Positions 17,549 through 25,634 of a stretch of DNA of 64,000 nucleotides are shown here, one piece after another; positions within the stretch are counted from its first letter, which is position 1, and each line of letters begins with the position of its first letter. The position numbers and the translations under genes are program-made. The DNA lies in the NCBI GenBank assembly GCA_001447805.1, contig CP013099.1, positions 1,178,001-1,242,000 of the forward strand, read 5' to 3'. The stretch comes from Candidatus Tenderia electrophaga (GTDB taxonomy: Bacteria; Pseudomonadota; Gammaproteobacteria; Tenderiales; Tenderiaceae). Below the pieces are notes generated by a model. It made no database searches. It saw only the letters and a program-made list of their open reading frames with translations, and was not told the origin of the DNA.

Positions 17549-18726
17549 GCTCTGATCTCGACCGGCACGTCGTAAAACCGTTTTTGCAGGATGCCGTCCA
17601 ATGGTGTGTCGCGCAGTACCCTGACGATTTTTTCGGCGGCGCCCGGCTCGCCGTAGGGCGTCTGCTTTTTGGCCGCCAGCGCCTGATGCTCAGGCGTCAG
17701 TGCCTGGTTGATGGCGGCGCGGATGGCGTCTGATTGAGACGGGCAGTCGATAATGGCCGGTGCCCGCAGTCGGCTGCGCTGCCGTTCACCGATATTGACC
17801 ACCGGCTTGCCCACCGCCGGCACCTCGATAATGCCGCTGGAGGAGTTGCCGATCACCACGTCCACTTGTTGCAGCAGGCTCAGATAGCGCTGCTGCCCCA
17901 GGGATTCGCGGTAGCAGTAGCGCGCCGGATTTGCTTCGGCATGTCGTTTCAGCAATTCGGATATTTTGCGCCCGGCCGGATCGGCGTTGGAACCGGTGAC
18001 AATGACGCGCGCCTCGGGAAAGGCGGCCAGTGCCTCCAGCAGCGGTTGCACCTGTTGTGCGGGAGAGGCGTCGTCCAGGGTCTCCGGGTGCAGGGTGACG
18101 AGGAAATTCTGTTGGCCCAGTTGACAGTCGATGGCCTGTTCCAGCGCCTCGCGCCCGAGCAGTTGGGTGCGCGACAGTTGATCGAAACCGGCGGCGCCCA
18201 CCACGTGCACGGTGTGCGGTCGTTCACCCATCTGGATGACGCGGCAGGCATAAGCCTCGGCGGCGACGCAGTGGATGTGGGACATCTTGGTGAGCGCATG
18301 GCGCACTGCCTCGTCAATTAATCCCTCGGTGCTTTCGCCGCCGTGGATATGGGCGATGGGGATGCGCTGCAGCATGGCGGCCTGGGCCGCGGCGAGGATC
18401 TCATAACGATCGCCCAGCACCATCAGCAGATCGGGTTGTAATTGGTGCAGGGCCTCGGCAAAGCCGCTAACGGCGCGACCCATGGCCCGGCCGATGGCCA
18501 GTTCGCTGTCGTCTGTCAGAGCCATGTCGACCTTGGCGGCGATGGCAAATCCGTCCGCTTCGATTTGTTGGTAAGTCAGCCCGTAGGCGGGTGACAAATG
18601 GGTGCCGGTGACGACCAGTTGCAGTGCCAACGCCGGATCCTCAGCGATGCCGCGCAAGGTCCAGTAGAGCAGACCATATTCGGCTCGGCTGCCGGTGACC
18701 ACACAGATGCGGCGTGGGGCGTTCAT
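17545..18726 (-). CDS. legG: NeuC/LegG-type hydrolysing NDP-sugar 2-epimerase
   Basis: This 393-aa GT-B-fold enzyme inverts C2 and removes the nucleotide to give the 6-deoxy-mannose-type substrate for LegI. Diagnostic blocks are ICVVTGSRAEYGLLYWTLRG, LLMVLGDRYEILAAAQAAML, IAHIHGGESTEGLIDEAVRH, and VVIGNSSSGIIEVPAVGKPV. It sits between legC and the formyltransferase with 4-bp overlaps. An N-acetylglucosamine-specific NeuC is possible by sequence, but the LegB and LegC neighbours favour the legionaminate branch. Confidence 0.93.
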   Translation of the reverse strand: MNAPRRICVVTGSRAEYGLLYWTLRGIAEDPALALQLVVTGTHLSPAYGLTYQQIEADGFAIAAKVDMALTDDSELAIGRAMGRAVSGFAEALHQLQPDLLMVLGDRYEILAAAQAAMLQRIPIAHIHGGESTEGLIDEAVRHALTKMSHIHCVAAEAYACRVIQMGERPHTVHVVGAAGFDQLSRTQLLGREALEQAIDCQLGQQNFLVTLHPETLDDASPAQQVQPLLEALAAFPEARVIVTGSNADPAGRKISELLKRHAEANPARYCYRESLGQQRYLSLLQQVDVVIGNSSSGIIEVPAVGKPVVNIGERQRSRLRAPAIIDCPSQSDAIRAAINQALTPEHQALAAKKQTPYGEPGAAEKIVRVLRDTPLDGILQKRFYDVPVEIRA

Positions 18727-19895
18727 GATACGGCCCCTTGCGCCAACGCGGCGGAACTGGGCAGACAGACGCCGCGTGCGAACAACTGGTCCGCGACGAC
18801 TAGATTTGCACGGGGCATGCCCTGATACATGGGCAGCCGGTGCAGCGGTGTCCAGAAGGGGCGCATCAAGATCCCCTCGGCATGGGCCGCCGTCAAAAGG
18901 GGTTCGCGGTCGGTTTCATCCGGCAGCAACAGCAGATTGAGCCAGTGGTTGCTGCGGCAGCCTTCGGGTTCCGCGTGTAGGGCTACGTTATTCAATGCGG
19001 CGAAGGCTTGAGCATATTGTCGTGCCAGCCCACGTTTTTGTTCCAGGCGCTGCGGCAGTTGTTCCAGCTGGGCGCAGCCCAGGGCGGCATTGAGATTGGG
19101 CAGGCGATAGTTATAGCCCACCATGTCGTGATCGAAGGCCCAAGGATGAGGTTGCTTGGCAGTGGTGGTGAGGTGTTTGGCACGTCGCGCCAAGTCGGCA
19201 TCGCGCGTGAGTAGCGCACCGCCACCGCCGGTGGTGATGATCTTGTTGCCGTTGAAGCTGAGCGCGGTCAGATCGCCCCAGTGACCGGCATGTCGGTCAT
19301 CTCGGAAACTGCCCAGGGCCTCGGCGGCATCCTCAATGAGTTTGAGGCCGTAGTCATCGGCGATGCGGCGCAGGGCGGGCATGTCGGCCACGTGGCCCAT
19401 GACATGGACCACCACCAGGGCGCGAATGGGGCGGCCGCTGCGGCGGTTGTAACAGACGCCGTCGCGCTGTTCGGTATGGTATTTGAGATGCTGCCGGAGG
19501 GCCTCGGGGTCGACCCCCAGGGTGTCATAGGCGCTGTCGACGAAATGGGGGATAGCGCCCATGGCGGCCACCGGGTTGGCCGTGCCGACGAAGGTCAACG
19601 CCGGCAGCAGTACTTCATCATCGCGTTGCACGCCGGCCAGCAACAGGCAGGTGTGCAGGGCGGCGGTGCCGTTGACGGTGGCAACCGCGTGCGGGATGCC
19701 GGTGTAGTCGGCCAGCCCCTGTTCGAAACGATCCACATACTGGCCCACGGAGGAGACCCAGCCGCTCTCCAGGCAGTCGAGGGTCAGGGCCTTGTCGCGT
19801 TCGCCGAACAAGGGCTCGTGCAGACCGACCGGGCGTGGTGGCGGTAACAAATCGCGCAGTATGGCAAGGATGTCTGCAGTCAATGTTATGGGCAT
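18723..19895 (-). CDS. legC: DegT/StrS-family aminotransferase (LegC)
   Basis: The 390-aa PLP enzyme adds the C4 amino group to a 4-keto-6-deoxy nucleotide sugar. Seen are TVNGTAALHTCLLLAGV, VLLPALTFVGTANPVAAMGA, KLIEDAAEALGSF and the PLP-lysine motif LSFNGNKIITTGGGGALLT. LegC-type proteins carry an N-terminal extension before the PLP domain; here about 20 residues precede the LHEPLFGERDKAL block. It overlaps legB by one base and legG by 4 bp. Confidence 0.93.
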   Translation of the reverse strand: MPITLTADILAILRDLLPPPRPVGLHEPLFGERDKALTLDCLESGWVSSVGQYVDRFEQGLADYTGIPHAVATVNGTAALHTCLLLAGVQRDDEVLLPALTFVGTANPVAAMGAIPHFVDSAYDTLGVDPEALRQHLKYHTEQRDGVCYNRRSGRPIRALVVVHVMGHVADMPALRRIADDYGLKLIEDAAEALGSFRDDRHAGHWGDLTALSFNGNKIITTGGGGALLTRDADLARRAKHLTTTAKQPHPWAFDHDMVGYNYRLPNLNAALGCAQLEQLPQRLEQKRGLARQYAQAFAALNNVALHAEPEGCRSNHWLNLLLLPDETDREPLLTAAHAEGILMRPFWTPLHRLPMYQGMPRANLVVADQLFARGVCLPSSAALAQGAVS

Positions 19896-20905
19896 CAGAT
19901 ATTGTAGATACCGTGCTTATAACGCGCCAGATTGGCCGGGTCGGTGAACCAGCGTGCGGTCTCCGCCAAGGCCTGTTTGAAGCCTTCACGCTGACCGAAC
20001 TGGGGTGCCCAGTCGAGCAGCTCCAGCGCCTTGCGGTTATCGGCCCAGAGACGTTCCACCTCGCTCTTGTCAGGGCGCAGGCGCTGTTCATCGGTGACGA
20101 TTTCGATGTCGGCGTGCATGGCCTCGGCGATGAGCTGTACCGTGTCGCCGATGCTGATTTCATAATTGCTGCCCAGGTTGATCTCCTCGCCCACGACCCG
20201 GTCCGATTCGGCCATGGCGATGAAGCCCGCGACGCTGTCTTGGATGTAGTTGAAATCGCGTGTAGGATACAGTGCGCCCAGCTTGATCCGGCGCTCGCCA
20301 TTGGCGATCTGGGTGATGACAGTGGGGATCACGGCGCGCGCCGACTGCCGTGGGCCGAAGGTGTTGAACGGGCGGGCGATGGCGACCGGTGTTGCAAACG
20401 AGCGGTAAAACGACAATGCGATCTGGTCGGCGCCGATCTTGGTGGCCGAGTAGGGCGACTGACCCTGCAATGGATGTTTCTCGTCGATGGGCACGTACTG
20501 CGCCGTGCCGTAGACCTCGCTGGTGGAGGTGTGGATTACCTTTTCCACATCCAGGTCGCGGGCCGCCTGGACTATGTTCAAGGTGCCCTTGATGTTGGTG
20601 TCCACGTAGGCGTCCGGTGAATGATAGGAGTAGGGGATGCCGATCAGTGCCGCCAGGTGCAGGACCACGTCGCAACCTTTCATGGCGGTGCGCACGCCGT
20701 GTGGGTCGCGGATGTCGCCGGCGAAGACATCCACTTCGCGTTTCACGTCCGCGGGCGATTCGTCCAGCCAGCCCCAGTGACCGAAGGAGTTGTAAAACAC
20801 AAAGGCGCGTACATCATGACCGCGCCGGATCAGGGCCTCGGTGAGGTGGGAGCCGATGAAGCCGTCGGCGCCGGTGACGAGAATCCGCTTTCCCTGTAGA
20901 TTCAT
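19895..20905 (-). CDS. legB: NDP-sugar 4,6-dehydratase (LegB)
   Basis: This 336-aa extended short-chain dehydrogenase is the entry step of the legionaminate route. The NAD-binding motif is KRILVTGADGFIGSHLTEAL, the catalytic Tyr-Lys pair is in SPYSATKIGADQIALSFY, and the preceding HTSTSEVYGTAQYVPI is typical. The start at 20905 has AGGTGA about 8 nt upstream and overlaps the maf stop by 4 bp; a longer frame to 20998 is rejected. With PtmE in the cluster, GDP-GlcNAc is the more likely substrate than UDP-GlcNAc. Confidence 0.94.
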   Translation of the reverse strand: MNLQGKRILVTGADGFIGSHLTEALIRRGHDVRAFVFYNSFGHWGWLDESPADVKREVDVFAGDIRDPHGVRTAMKGCDVVLHLAALIGIPYSYHSPDAYVDTNIKGTLNIVQAARDLDVEKVIHTSTSEVYGTAQYVPIDEKHPLQGQSPYSATKIGADQIALSFYRSFATPVAIARPFNTFGPRQSARAVIPTVITQIANGERRIKLGALYPTRDFNYIQDSVAGFIAMAESDRVVGEEINLGSNYEISIGDTVQLIAEAMHADIEIVTDEQRLRPDKSEVERLWADNRKALELLDWAPQFGQREGFKQALAETARWFTDPANLARYKHGIYNI

Positions 20906-23403
20906 TTGCCATTCACCTGTGATTGGTCCAATGATTTCAGCATGGCCATGGCGGCATGGTTGCTGGGATCCTTGGCGAGAATGTAGTTCATGGCCCACAC
21001 CACACCGTCGGTTGCGCCGTGCTGATGGTAGATCTGTCCCAGTTTCATGACGCTATTCAGATCATCGGGATTTTCCAAGAGATAATCAGTGTAAATCTCG
21101 ACAGCCTGTTGCACATCGCCTGTACCCTGCAGCATGTCGGCATACATGGGTGTATAAATGGGGCTGATAACCGATAATTCTTTTAGCACCGCGAGCGCGG
21201 ATTCCATGTTTTGAGCCCTGGTATGCAGTTCGAAGAGCCGCATTAAACCGTCGACGCGGGTGTTGCCTTCAGCGATAGTTTCATATGTCTCGATGGCGGT
21301 TTTTGCGTCATCCGCGAGCTCAGCCAGATAGCCTTGCACTAGCGGGATATAATGCTTGGCCTGTGCTTGATCACGATGTTCTTTTAAACCTGCCATCAGG
21401 CTGTTTAAGCCTTCTATATCGTGGCATAGAAAATACTCCCGCGCCCTGCTGTTCAGGCCGTCCAGGGTAATGCCCTCGTCTTCAATACGTTTAATATTAT
21501 CCTTGCTTAGTTTTTCGATGCTGTCTTCAAAAGTCGCCTCAAAGGCTTTCAGCATTTGTCGCTGCGCCTCGGGCAATTGCGCGATATGGTCTGCGTGACC
21601 CTGGGCCCACTGGATGGCGCGTCCGGCTTGTTCGTCACGGCACCACTGTTCAAGTAAACGCTCGATGTCGGGTTGGGGTTTGTCTTCCTCTATGCGACTG
21701 AGAATACGGCTGCGTGCTTGTTGCAAAATATCGATGAGTTCATTGGTGGTGTCGACAAAGGCCTGAAAGTAGAGCCGGCTGTTTTCCTGCAGGTCTGCTT
21801 CGTGTTCTTCCTTATGGCGCAAGATGGGAATCAGGCGGCGTATACCGAATTTTTTGACGAATTTGACTGTGCTGGCGTATTTGCTGTCGAACTGCCTTTC
21901 GATGCTGTCCAGTTTGGCGTTGTTATGGAAACCGGCGCCGGGGCCGGTCTTATCGAATAGCTTGCGATTGTAGTCCAGTGCCTTGCGCGACAGGCCTTTG
22001 ATGGCCCTGAGTTCGTCCAACACGCGATCCACTTCACTGAGCGTTTCTTGATAAAGTTTGCCGCGCGCGGTCTTGTCGCTAGGCGATAGTTTGGCGGCGA
22101 GTATCTGCCGGGCTGGGGTTGCCAACGGCTCGACGTGGATGCTGTCCATGGAGACGTATTCCACATTGGGCAGGCGCATCGAATTCGGTGAGGGATTGAT
22201 CACCCGACAATTCCGGTTAAACGCATCCGCCGCCTGTCGATCAATGGTCCTTGCCGAATTCAGATAGGGATTGGTGGTATCCGCCATCTTGCCGCCATTG
22301 GTTTCCACTCGGGTATCGGCATACATAGGCCTTGGACCTGCGGAATGCTCCTCGGAACCGCTGGCATGGGTATATCCCGCCTGATTGAAGCAAAAGTCCG
22401 CGCCCCCTAAAACAAGCTGACTCACGCCCATCTCCAGGGCTAGGGCGAATGCGGTATTGGTGACGGTGGCACCGATGGATGGCGCTAGGTTTTCTACCTC
22501 CTGCGGTGTCGTCCAGGGGTAACGCGGGCCCATGAAAGCCTTTTGTCCGCCCCAGCTCGAGAGTAGGTTGGAGCTTAGATGGTATTCGTTGACCAGCACA
22601 GTGCCGTCTTGGAATTCAAGCATCTCGCGGCTGACTTTCAGCATAATGGGATACGGGTCGACGGATACGCAGATGTCAGGTTGGATTTGCGCCTGCAGCA
22701 GGGAGTGACTGACCCGGGACACGGCGATGACCAGCAGGTTGTTGCGGTGTCGCCGAATCCACGGCAGTAGTTCGTCCAGCGATGGGCCGCCTGCCAGTAC
22801 CACGGCGGTCTTGCCACGGAAGCTGTCTCGCAGACAGATCGCCGGAACCTGATTTTCGGTCAGGTTTTCTATTTGACGCAGGGTAAAGGGGCGACTGTTA
22901 ATGCCGACCCGCTGCTGGCGGATGAAATCATCGAACTCGTGTTTGAGTTTGCGCCAGAAAGGCGGGTAATCGCTGCAATGGCCGTGCACGACCCCCAGCG
23001 AGCGTTCCAACACCAACCGATCCTGGAGGGCATAGTCGAAGATATCCATCTTGGCGCCACGCTGCAGCCATTCATCAGGAGTCGTAATGACTAATTCACC
23101 ATTAGGATCATTCAGTTCCACTAGCAGGTCGAGTACTTGAGGCAACTCGACGAATAGATAGCGACTGCCTGTTGGTACGCCATGTGCCTTAATGTATTGG
23201 TAGAGCAGGCCACTGTCGGTACCGGCAATGACGTAAAAGGTGTTGTCCTGAAACAGGGAATCGCCAAAGCGGGACCGAAACACAGTGCTGGCATCGCTGT
23301 TCTGAAATGCATTGCGATTGATGGAAAACAAGTAGTGTTCCCCGAAAGCGTTACTGACAACGCCGCCGAAATCGCTGTGTGGACCTTGGTTGATAGCGCT
23401 CAA
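20902..23403 (-). CDS. maf: Maf/DUF115 motility accessory factor, flagellin glycosyltransferase
   Basis: The 833-aa protein has an N-terminal Maf domain (GEHYLFSINRNAFQN ... FYVIAGTDSGLL), the central DUF115 Rossmann domain (GKTAVVLAGGPSLDELLPWI at residues about 198-217, then QPDICVSVDPYPI) and a long helical C-terminus with TPR-like pairs. Maf proteins move CMP-nonulosonates to Ser/Thr of flagellin in the cytoplasm. The start is TTG 23403, preceded by GGGGA about 8 nt upstream; no ATG lies nearby. It is the first gene of the island and is divergent from the flagellins it probably modifies. Confidence 0.92.
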   Translation of the reverse strand: MSAINQGPHSDFGGVVSNAFGEHYLFSINRNAFQNSDASTVFRSRFGDSLFQDNTFYVIAGTDSGLLYQYIKAHGVPTGSRYLFVELPQVLDLLVELNDPNGELVITTPDEWLQRGAKMDIFDYALQDRLVLERSLGVVHGHCSDYPPFWRKLKHEFDDFIRQQRVGINSRPFTLRQIENLTENQVPAICLRDSFRGKTAVVLAGGPSLDELLPWIRRHRNNLLVIAVSRVSHSLLQAQIQPDICVSVDPYPIMLKVSREMLEFQDGTVLVNEYHLSSNLLSSWGGQKAFMGPRYPWTTPQEVENLAPSIGATVTNTAFALALEMGVSQLVLGGADFCFNQAGYTHASGSEEHSAGPRPMYADTRVETNGGKMADTTNPYLNSARTIDRQAADAFNRNCRVINPSPNSMRLPNVEYVSMDSIHVEPLATPARQILAAKLSPSDKTARGKLYQETLSEVDRVLDELRAIKGLSRKALDYNRKLFDKTGPGAGFHNNAKLDSIERQFDSKYASTVKFVKKFGIRRLIPILRHKEEHEADLQENSRLYFQAFVDTTNELIDILQQARSRILSRIEEDKPQPDIERLLEQWCRDEQAGRAIQWAQGHADHIAQLPEAQRQMLKAFEATFEDSIEKLSKDNIKRIEDEGITLDGLNSRAREYFLCHDIEGLNSLMAGLKEHRDQAQAKHYIPLVQGYLAELADDAKTAIETYETIAEGNTRVDGLMRLFELHTRAQNMESALAVLKELSVISPIYTPMYADMLQGTGDVQQAVEIYTDYLLENPDDLNSVMKLGQIYHQHGATDGVVWAMNYILAKDPSNHAAMAMLKSLDQSQVNGK

Positions 23404-23447
23404 GTGTCTGTCCCCGTTATGAATGTCATGACTGTGTATAGCTATTG

Positions 23448-23463
23448 AGCAAATAACATGCCA
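23448..23463 (-). promoter_or_regulatory. Sigma-54 promoter of the glycan island
   Basis: On the minus strand the sequence reads TGGCATGTTATTTGCT: the -24 GG and -12 GC elements at the exact sigma-54 spacing, inside the wider match CTGGCATG-N4-TTGCT. The predicted start is about 30 nt before the TTG of maf. The whole minus-strand operon would therefore need RpoN and a FleQ- or FleR-type activator. Confidence 0.75.
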
Positions 23464-23733
23464 GCCAGCGGCGGGTTATCCCACGGGCGATTTCAAATGA
23501 CACTGCTGGTTTCGCAATACCGCCGTGCCTGCTGGATGCACGCTAGGGGCAGGGCATTCTGATGTTGTTGTAACTTATTAAAATATAAATAAAATAGTGA
23601 TATTGAGGTGCTCCTGATGCGCGCTGTCGCCGTTTGTATGGGCGCTCAATAGGCGATGATCTACGGTGGCAGCGTTGATCTATTCGTCTTTTGCGGATAA
23701 GTCCAAGCGCCAGTCAGGCCAAGACAATTTTTT

Positions 23734-23751
23734 GACGCGTGCCCACGCGTC
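23734..23751. repeat. Perfect 8-bp inverted repeat, possible operator
   Basis: GACGCGTG-CC-CACGCGTC, preceded by TTTTTT. It has no T run downstream on either strand, so it is unlikely to be a terminator. It ends 40 bp before the -35 element of the flagellin 1 sigma-28 promoter, a fitting place for a dimeric regulator. Confidence 0.5.
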
Positions 23752-23791
23752 GCTGACCAGTGACCGGAGATAAATAATCCTACTGTTCTCC

Positions 23792-23819
23792 TAAAGCCTT
23801 GTCTTCGTCAGGCCGATAT
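23792..23819 (+). promoter_or_regulatory. Sigma-28 (FliA) promoter of flagellin 1
   Basis: TAAAG, 15 nt, GCCGATAT. This matches the FliA consensus TAAA-N15-GCCGATAA with a spacer one base longer. The other two flagellin promoters have the same spacing. Confidence 0.88.
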
Positions 23820-23829
23820 GGAAGTTGGT

Positions 23830-23915
23830 AGCGGTGAATATTTCAACCAAGAGATATATCCGCTGAAGACAAATTCCCTCGGCCTAGGCTTGCATAGTAC
23901 CGCGCCACCAGAGGG
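23830..23915 (+). promoter_or_regulatory. Flagellin 1 leader, hairpins A and B
   Basis: Hairpin A is 23830-23864: AGCGG/CCGCT, an internal loop, then ATATTTC/GAGATAT with one G-U pair, and the loop AACCAA. Hairpin B is 23876-23915: CCCTC/GAGGG closing a larger loop. The Shine-Dalgarno TTAGGAGTT follows directly. The same two-hairpin plan is found before flagellins 2 and 3 with a different loop in A and a different closing stem in B, which supports selection for structure. Confidence 0.6.
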
Positions 23916-23936
23916 TAAAAATTAGGAGTTACAGCA

Positions 23937-24635
23937 ATGGCTGCTAGTGTAATTAACACTAATGTAATGTCCATGAATGCTCAGCGTAACCTGAATAAAA
24001 ATGCGTTGAGCCTAGCAACCTCGGTTGAACGTCTATCCTCCGGTCTGCGTGTTAACAGCGCGAAAGATGATGCCGCCGGTCTGGCGGTGGGGATGACCCT
24101 CGAGTCCACAGTGCGGTCCTTGACCGTGCAAATCCGTAACCAGGCAGATGTGATCTCCAGCGCGCAAACCCTGGACGGTGGTTTGAGTGTGGCGACCGAT
24201 ATTCTGCAACGTATGAACGAGTTGGCGGTTCAGGCACAAGGTACCAACGGTGCCGCCGAGGCTTCTAAAATTCAAGTCGAATACGCTGCCCTCAGTACCG
24301 AGCTTGGCAATATCACCGGTGTTACCGCCCCTGGTGGTGCAGTAACTGCGGTTTCTGCCGCCGTTGCGGCCGCCAGTGCTATCACAACCACCCTGGGTAC
24401 TGTTGCGGGTGCGCGCGCCTCCCTGGGTGCCGCCATGTCGGTGGCCGAGTTCACCATTCAGCGCTTCGAAGCGGCACGCGAAAACAACGCCGCCGCCCGT
24501 AGCCGTATTATGGATGCGGATTTCGCCATGGAAACGGCCAATCTGACCCGCGGCCAGATCCTGCAGCAGGCAGGTACGGCCATGGTGGCCCAGGCCAACC
24601 AGATCCCGAACAACGTGTTGTCGTTGCTGGGATAA
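23937..24635 (+). CDS. fliC1: Flagellin 1
   Basis: This 232-aa filament subunit consists almost only of the D0/D1 core. The N-terminus has SLATSVERLSSGLRVNSAKD and the C-terminus ends QILQQAGTAMVAQANQIPNN. The variable centre is short (residues about 120-155, with GAVTAVSAAVAAASAITTT), so D2/D3 domains are absent. The centre is rich in Ser and Thr, the residues nonulosonates are attached to, but no site can be assigned. RBS TAGGAG, 8 nt before the ATG. It is the first of three tandem copies. Confidence 0.97.
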   Translation: MAASVINTNVMSMNAQRNLNKNALSLATSVERLSSGLRVNSAKDDAAGLAVGMTLESTVRSLTVQIRNQADVISSAQTLDGGLSVATDILQRMNELAVQAQGTNGAAEASKIQVEYAALSTELGNITGVTAPGGAVTAVSAAVAAASAITTTLGTVAGARASLGAAMSVAEFTIQRFEAARENNAAARSRIMDADFAMETANLTRGQILQQAGTAMVAQANQIPNNVLSLLG

Positions 24636-24649
24636 GCGTCGGAGGAAAA

Positions 24650-24679
24650 CGGCCTGGCGTAAAGTCCGCTTTGCGGCCG
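24650..24679 (+). other. Hairpin overlapping the flagellin 2 promoter
   Basis: CGGCC (24650-24654) pairs with GGCCG (24675-24679), with an inner GTAAAG/CTTTGC stem that contains the -35 TAAAG of the next sigma-28 promoter. It may attenuate read-through from flagellin 1. There is no T tract. The same sequence recurs before flagellin 3 (25506-25535). Confidence 0.35.
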
Positions 24680-24687
24680 GCCGATAG
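24660..24687 (+). promoter_or_regulatory. Sigma-28 promoter of flagellin 2
   Basis: TAAAG, 15 nt, GCCGATAG. Lies 25-52 bp after the flagellin 1 stop, so each flagellin can be transcribed on its own. Confidence 0.88.
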
Positions 24688-24698
24688 TAATACATAGG

Positions 24699-24778
24699 AG
24701 CGGTGAATATTTCGATCTTAGAGATATATCCGCTGAAGATAAAACACCCCACAGGCTACGCCGCAAGGCGAGCGGGGT
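24699..24778 (+). promoter_or_regulatory. Flagellin 2 leader, hairpins A and B
   Basis: Hairpin A is 24699-24734 with the same stem as in leader 1 but the loop GATCTTA. Hairpin B is 24746-24778: ACCCC/GGGGT enclosing CGCC-GCAA-GGCG, a GNRA-type tetraloop. The Shine-Dalgarno TTAGGAGTT starts 5 nt after hairpin B. Confidence 0.6.
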
Positions 24779-24798
24779 AGAAGTTAGGAGTTACAGCA

Positions 24799-25491
24799 AT
24801 GGCTGCTAGTGTAATTAATACCAATGTAATGTCCATGAATGCCCAGCGTAATCTGAATAAGAACGCGCTGAGTTTGGCGACTTCAGTTGAACGCCTGTCA
24901 TCCGGTCTGCGCGTTAACAGCGCCAAGGATGACGCCGCCGGTCTGGCGGTGGGCATGACCCTGGAGTCCACGGTACGGTCGCTGACCGTCCAAATCCGTA
25001 ACCAGGCAGACGTGATCTCCAGTGCGCAAACCATCGACGGTGGTTTGAGTGTGGCGACTGATATTCTGCAACGTATGAACGAACTGGCTGTGCAGGCGCA
25101 AGGTACCAACGGCAGCTCTGAGGCCTCAAAGATTCAGGTTGAGTACAGCGCCCTGAATGCCGAGCTAGCGAATATCACAGGTGCCTCTCAGCCCGGTGGT
25201 AACGTAAGCACCAATGCCGCTGGGGCAGCCAGTAACGTTGCCACTGTGTTGGGTAATGTTGCGGGTGCGCGCGCCTCCCTGGGTGCCGCCATGTCGGTGG
25301 CCGAGTTCACCATTCAGCGCTTCGAAGCGGCACGCGAAAACAACGCCGCCGCCCGTAGCCGTATTATGGATGCGGATTTCGCCATGGAAACGGCCAATCT
25401 GACCCGCGGCCAGATCCTGCAGCAGGCAGGTACGGCCATGGTGGCCCAGGCCAACCAGATCCCGAACAACGTGTTGTCGTTGCTGGGATAA
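24799..25491 (+). CDS. fliC2: Flagellin 2
   Basis: This 230-aa core flagellin is nearly identical to flagellin 1 in its first 115 and last 75 residues. The centre differs (SQPGGNVSTNAAGAASNVAT). Its last third is identical at the DNA level to flagellin 1. The start ATG has TAGGAG 8 nt upstream. The difference in the central loop may give a filament of mixed surface. Confidence 0.97.
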   Translation: MAASVINTNVMSMNAQRNLNKNALSLATSVERLSSGLRVNSAKDDAAGLAVGMTLESTVRSLTVQIRNQADVISSAQTIDGGLSVATDILQRMNELAVQAQGTNGSSEASKIQVEYSALNAELANITGASQPGGNVSTNAAGAASNVATVLGNVAGARASLGAAMSVAEFTIQRFEAARENNAAARSRIMDADFAMETANLTRGQILQQAGTAMVAQANQIPNNVLSLLG

Positions 25492-25594
25492 GCGTCGGAG
25501 GAAAACGGCCTGGCGTAAAGTCCGCTTTGCGGCCGGCCGATAGTAATACATAGGAGCGGTGAATATTTCGATCTTAGAGATATATCCGCTGAAG
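25257..25594 (+). repeat. 338-bp direct repeat, copy 2
   Basis: Second copy of the block at 24401-24738, offset by 856 bp, ending just after leader hairpin A of flagellin 3. Confidence 0.85.
25516..25543 (+). promoter_or_regulatory. Sigma-28 promoter of flagellin 3
   Basis: TAAAG, 15 nt, GCCGATAG; identical to the flagellin 2 promoter because it lies in the repeated block. Confidence 0.88.
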
Positions 25595-25634
25595 GTAAAT
25601 TACCCCACGTAGTTCGCCGCAAGGCGAGCGGGGT
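25555..25634 (+). promoter_or_regulatory. Flagellin 3 leader, hairpins A and B
   Basis: Hairpin A (25555-25590) is identical to that of leader 2. Hairpin B (25602-25634) keeps ACCCC/GGGGT and the CGCC-GCAA-GGCG tip while the bases between the stems differ from leader 2. Confidence 0.6.

Larger units (their letters stand above)
23404..23936. other. 533-bp divergent control region between maf and flagellin 1
   Basis: No gene is seen here. It holds the minus-strand sigma-54 promoter (23448-23463), an A/T-rich tract at about 23570-23607 (TTATTAAAATATAAATAAAA), an 18-bp perfect inverted repeat (23734-23751), the sigma-28 promoter of flagellin 1 (23792-23819) and the structured flagellin leader (23820-23936). 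The A/T-rich tract could bend DNA or serve an activator. Confidence 0.8.
24401..24738 (+). repeat. 338-bp direct repeat, copy 1
   Basis: By eye, bases 24401-24738 are identical to 25257-25594. The block covers the 3' third of the flagellin gene, the intergenic gap, the next gene's sigma-28 promoter and leader hairpin A. Flanking sequence differs at many sites, so this is a recent gene conversion or duplication tract. Confidence 0.85.
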
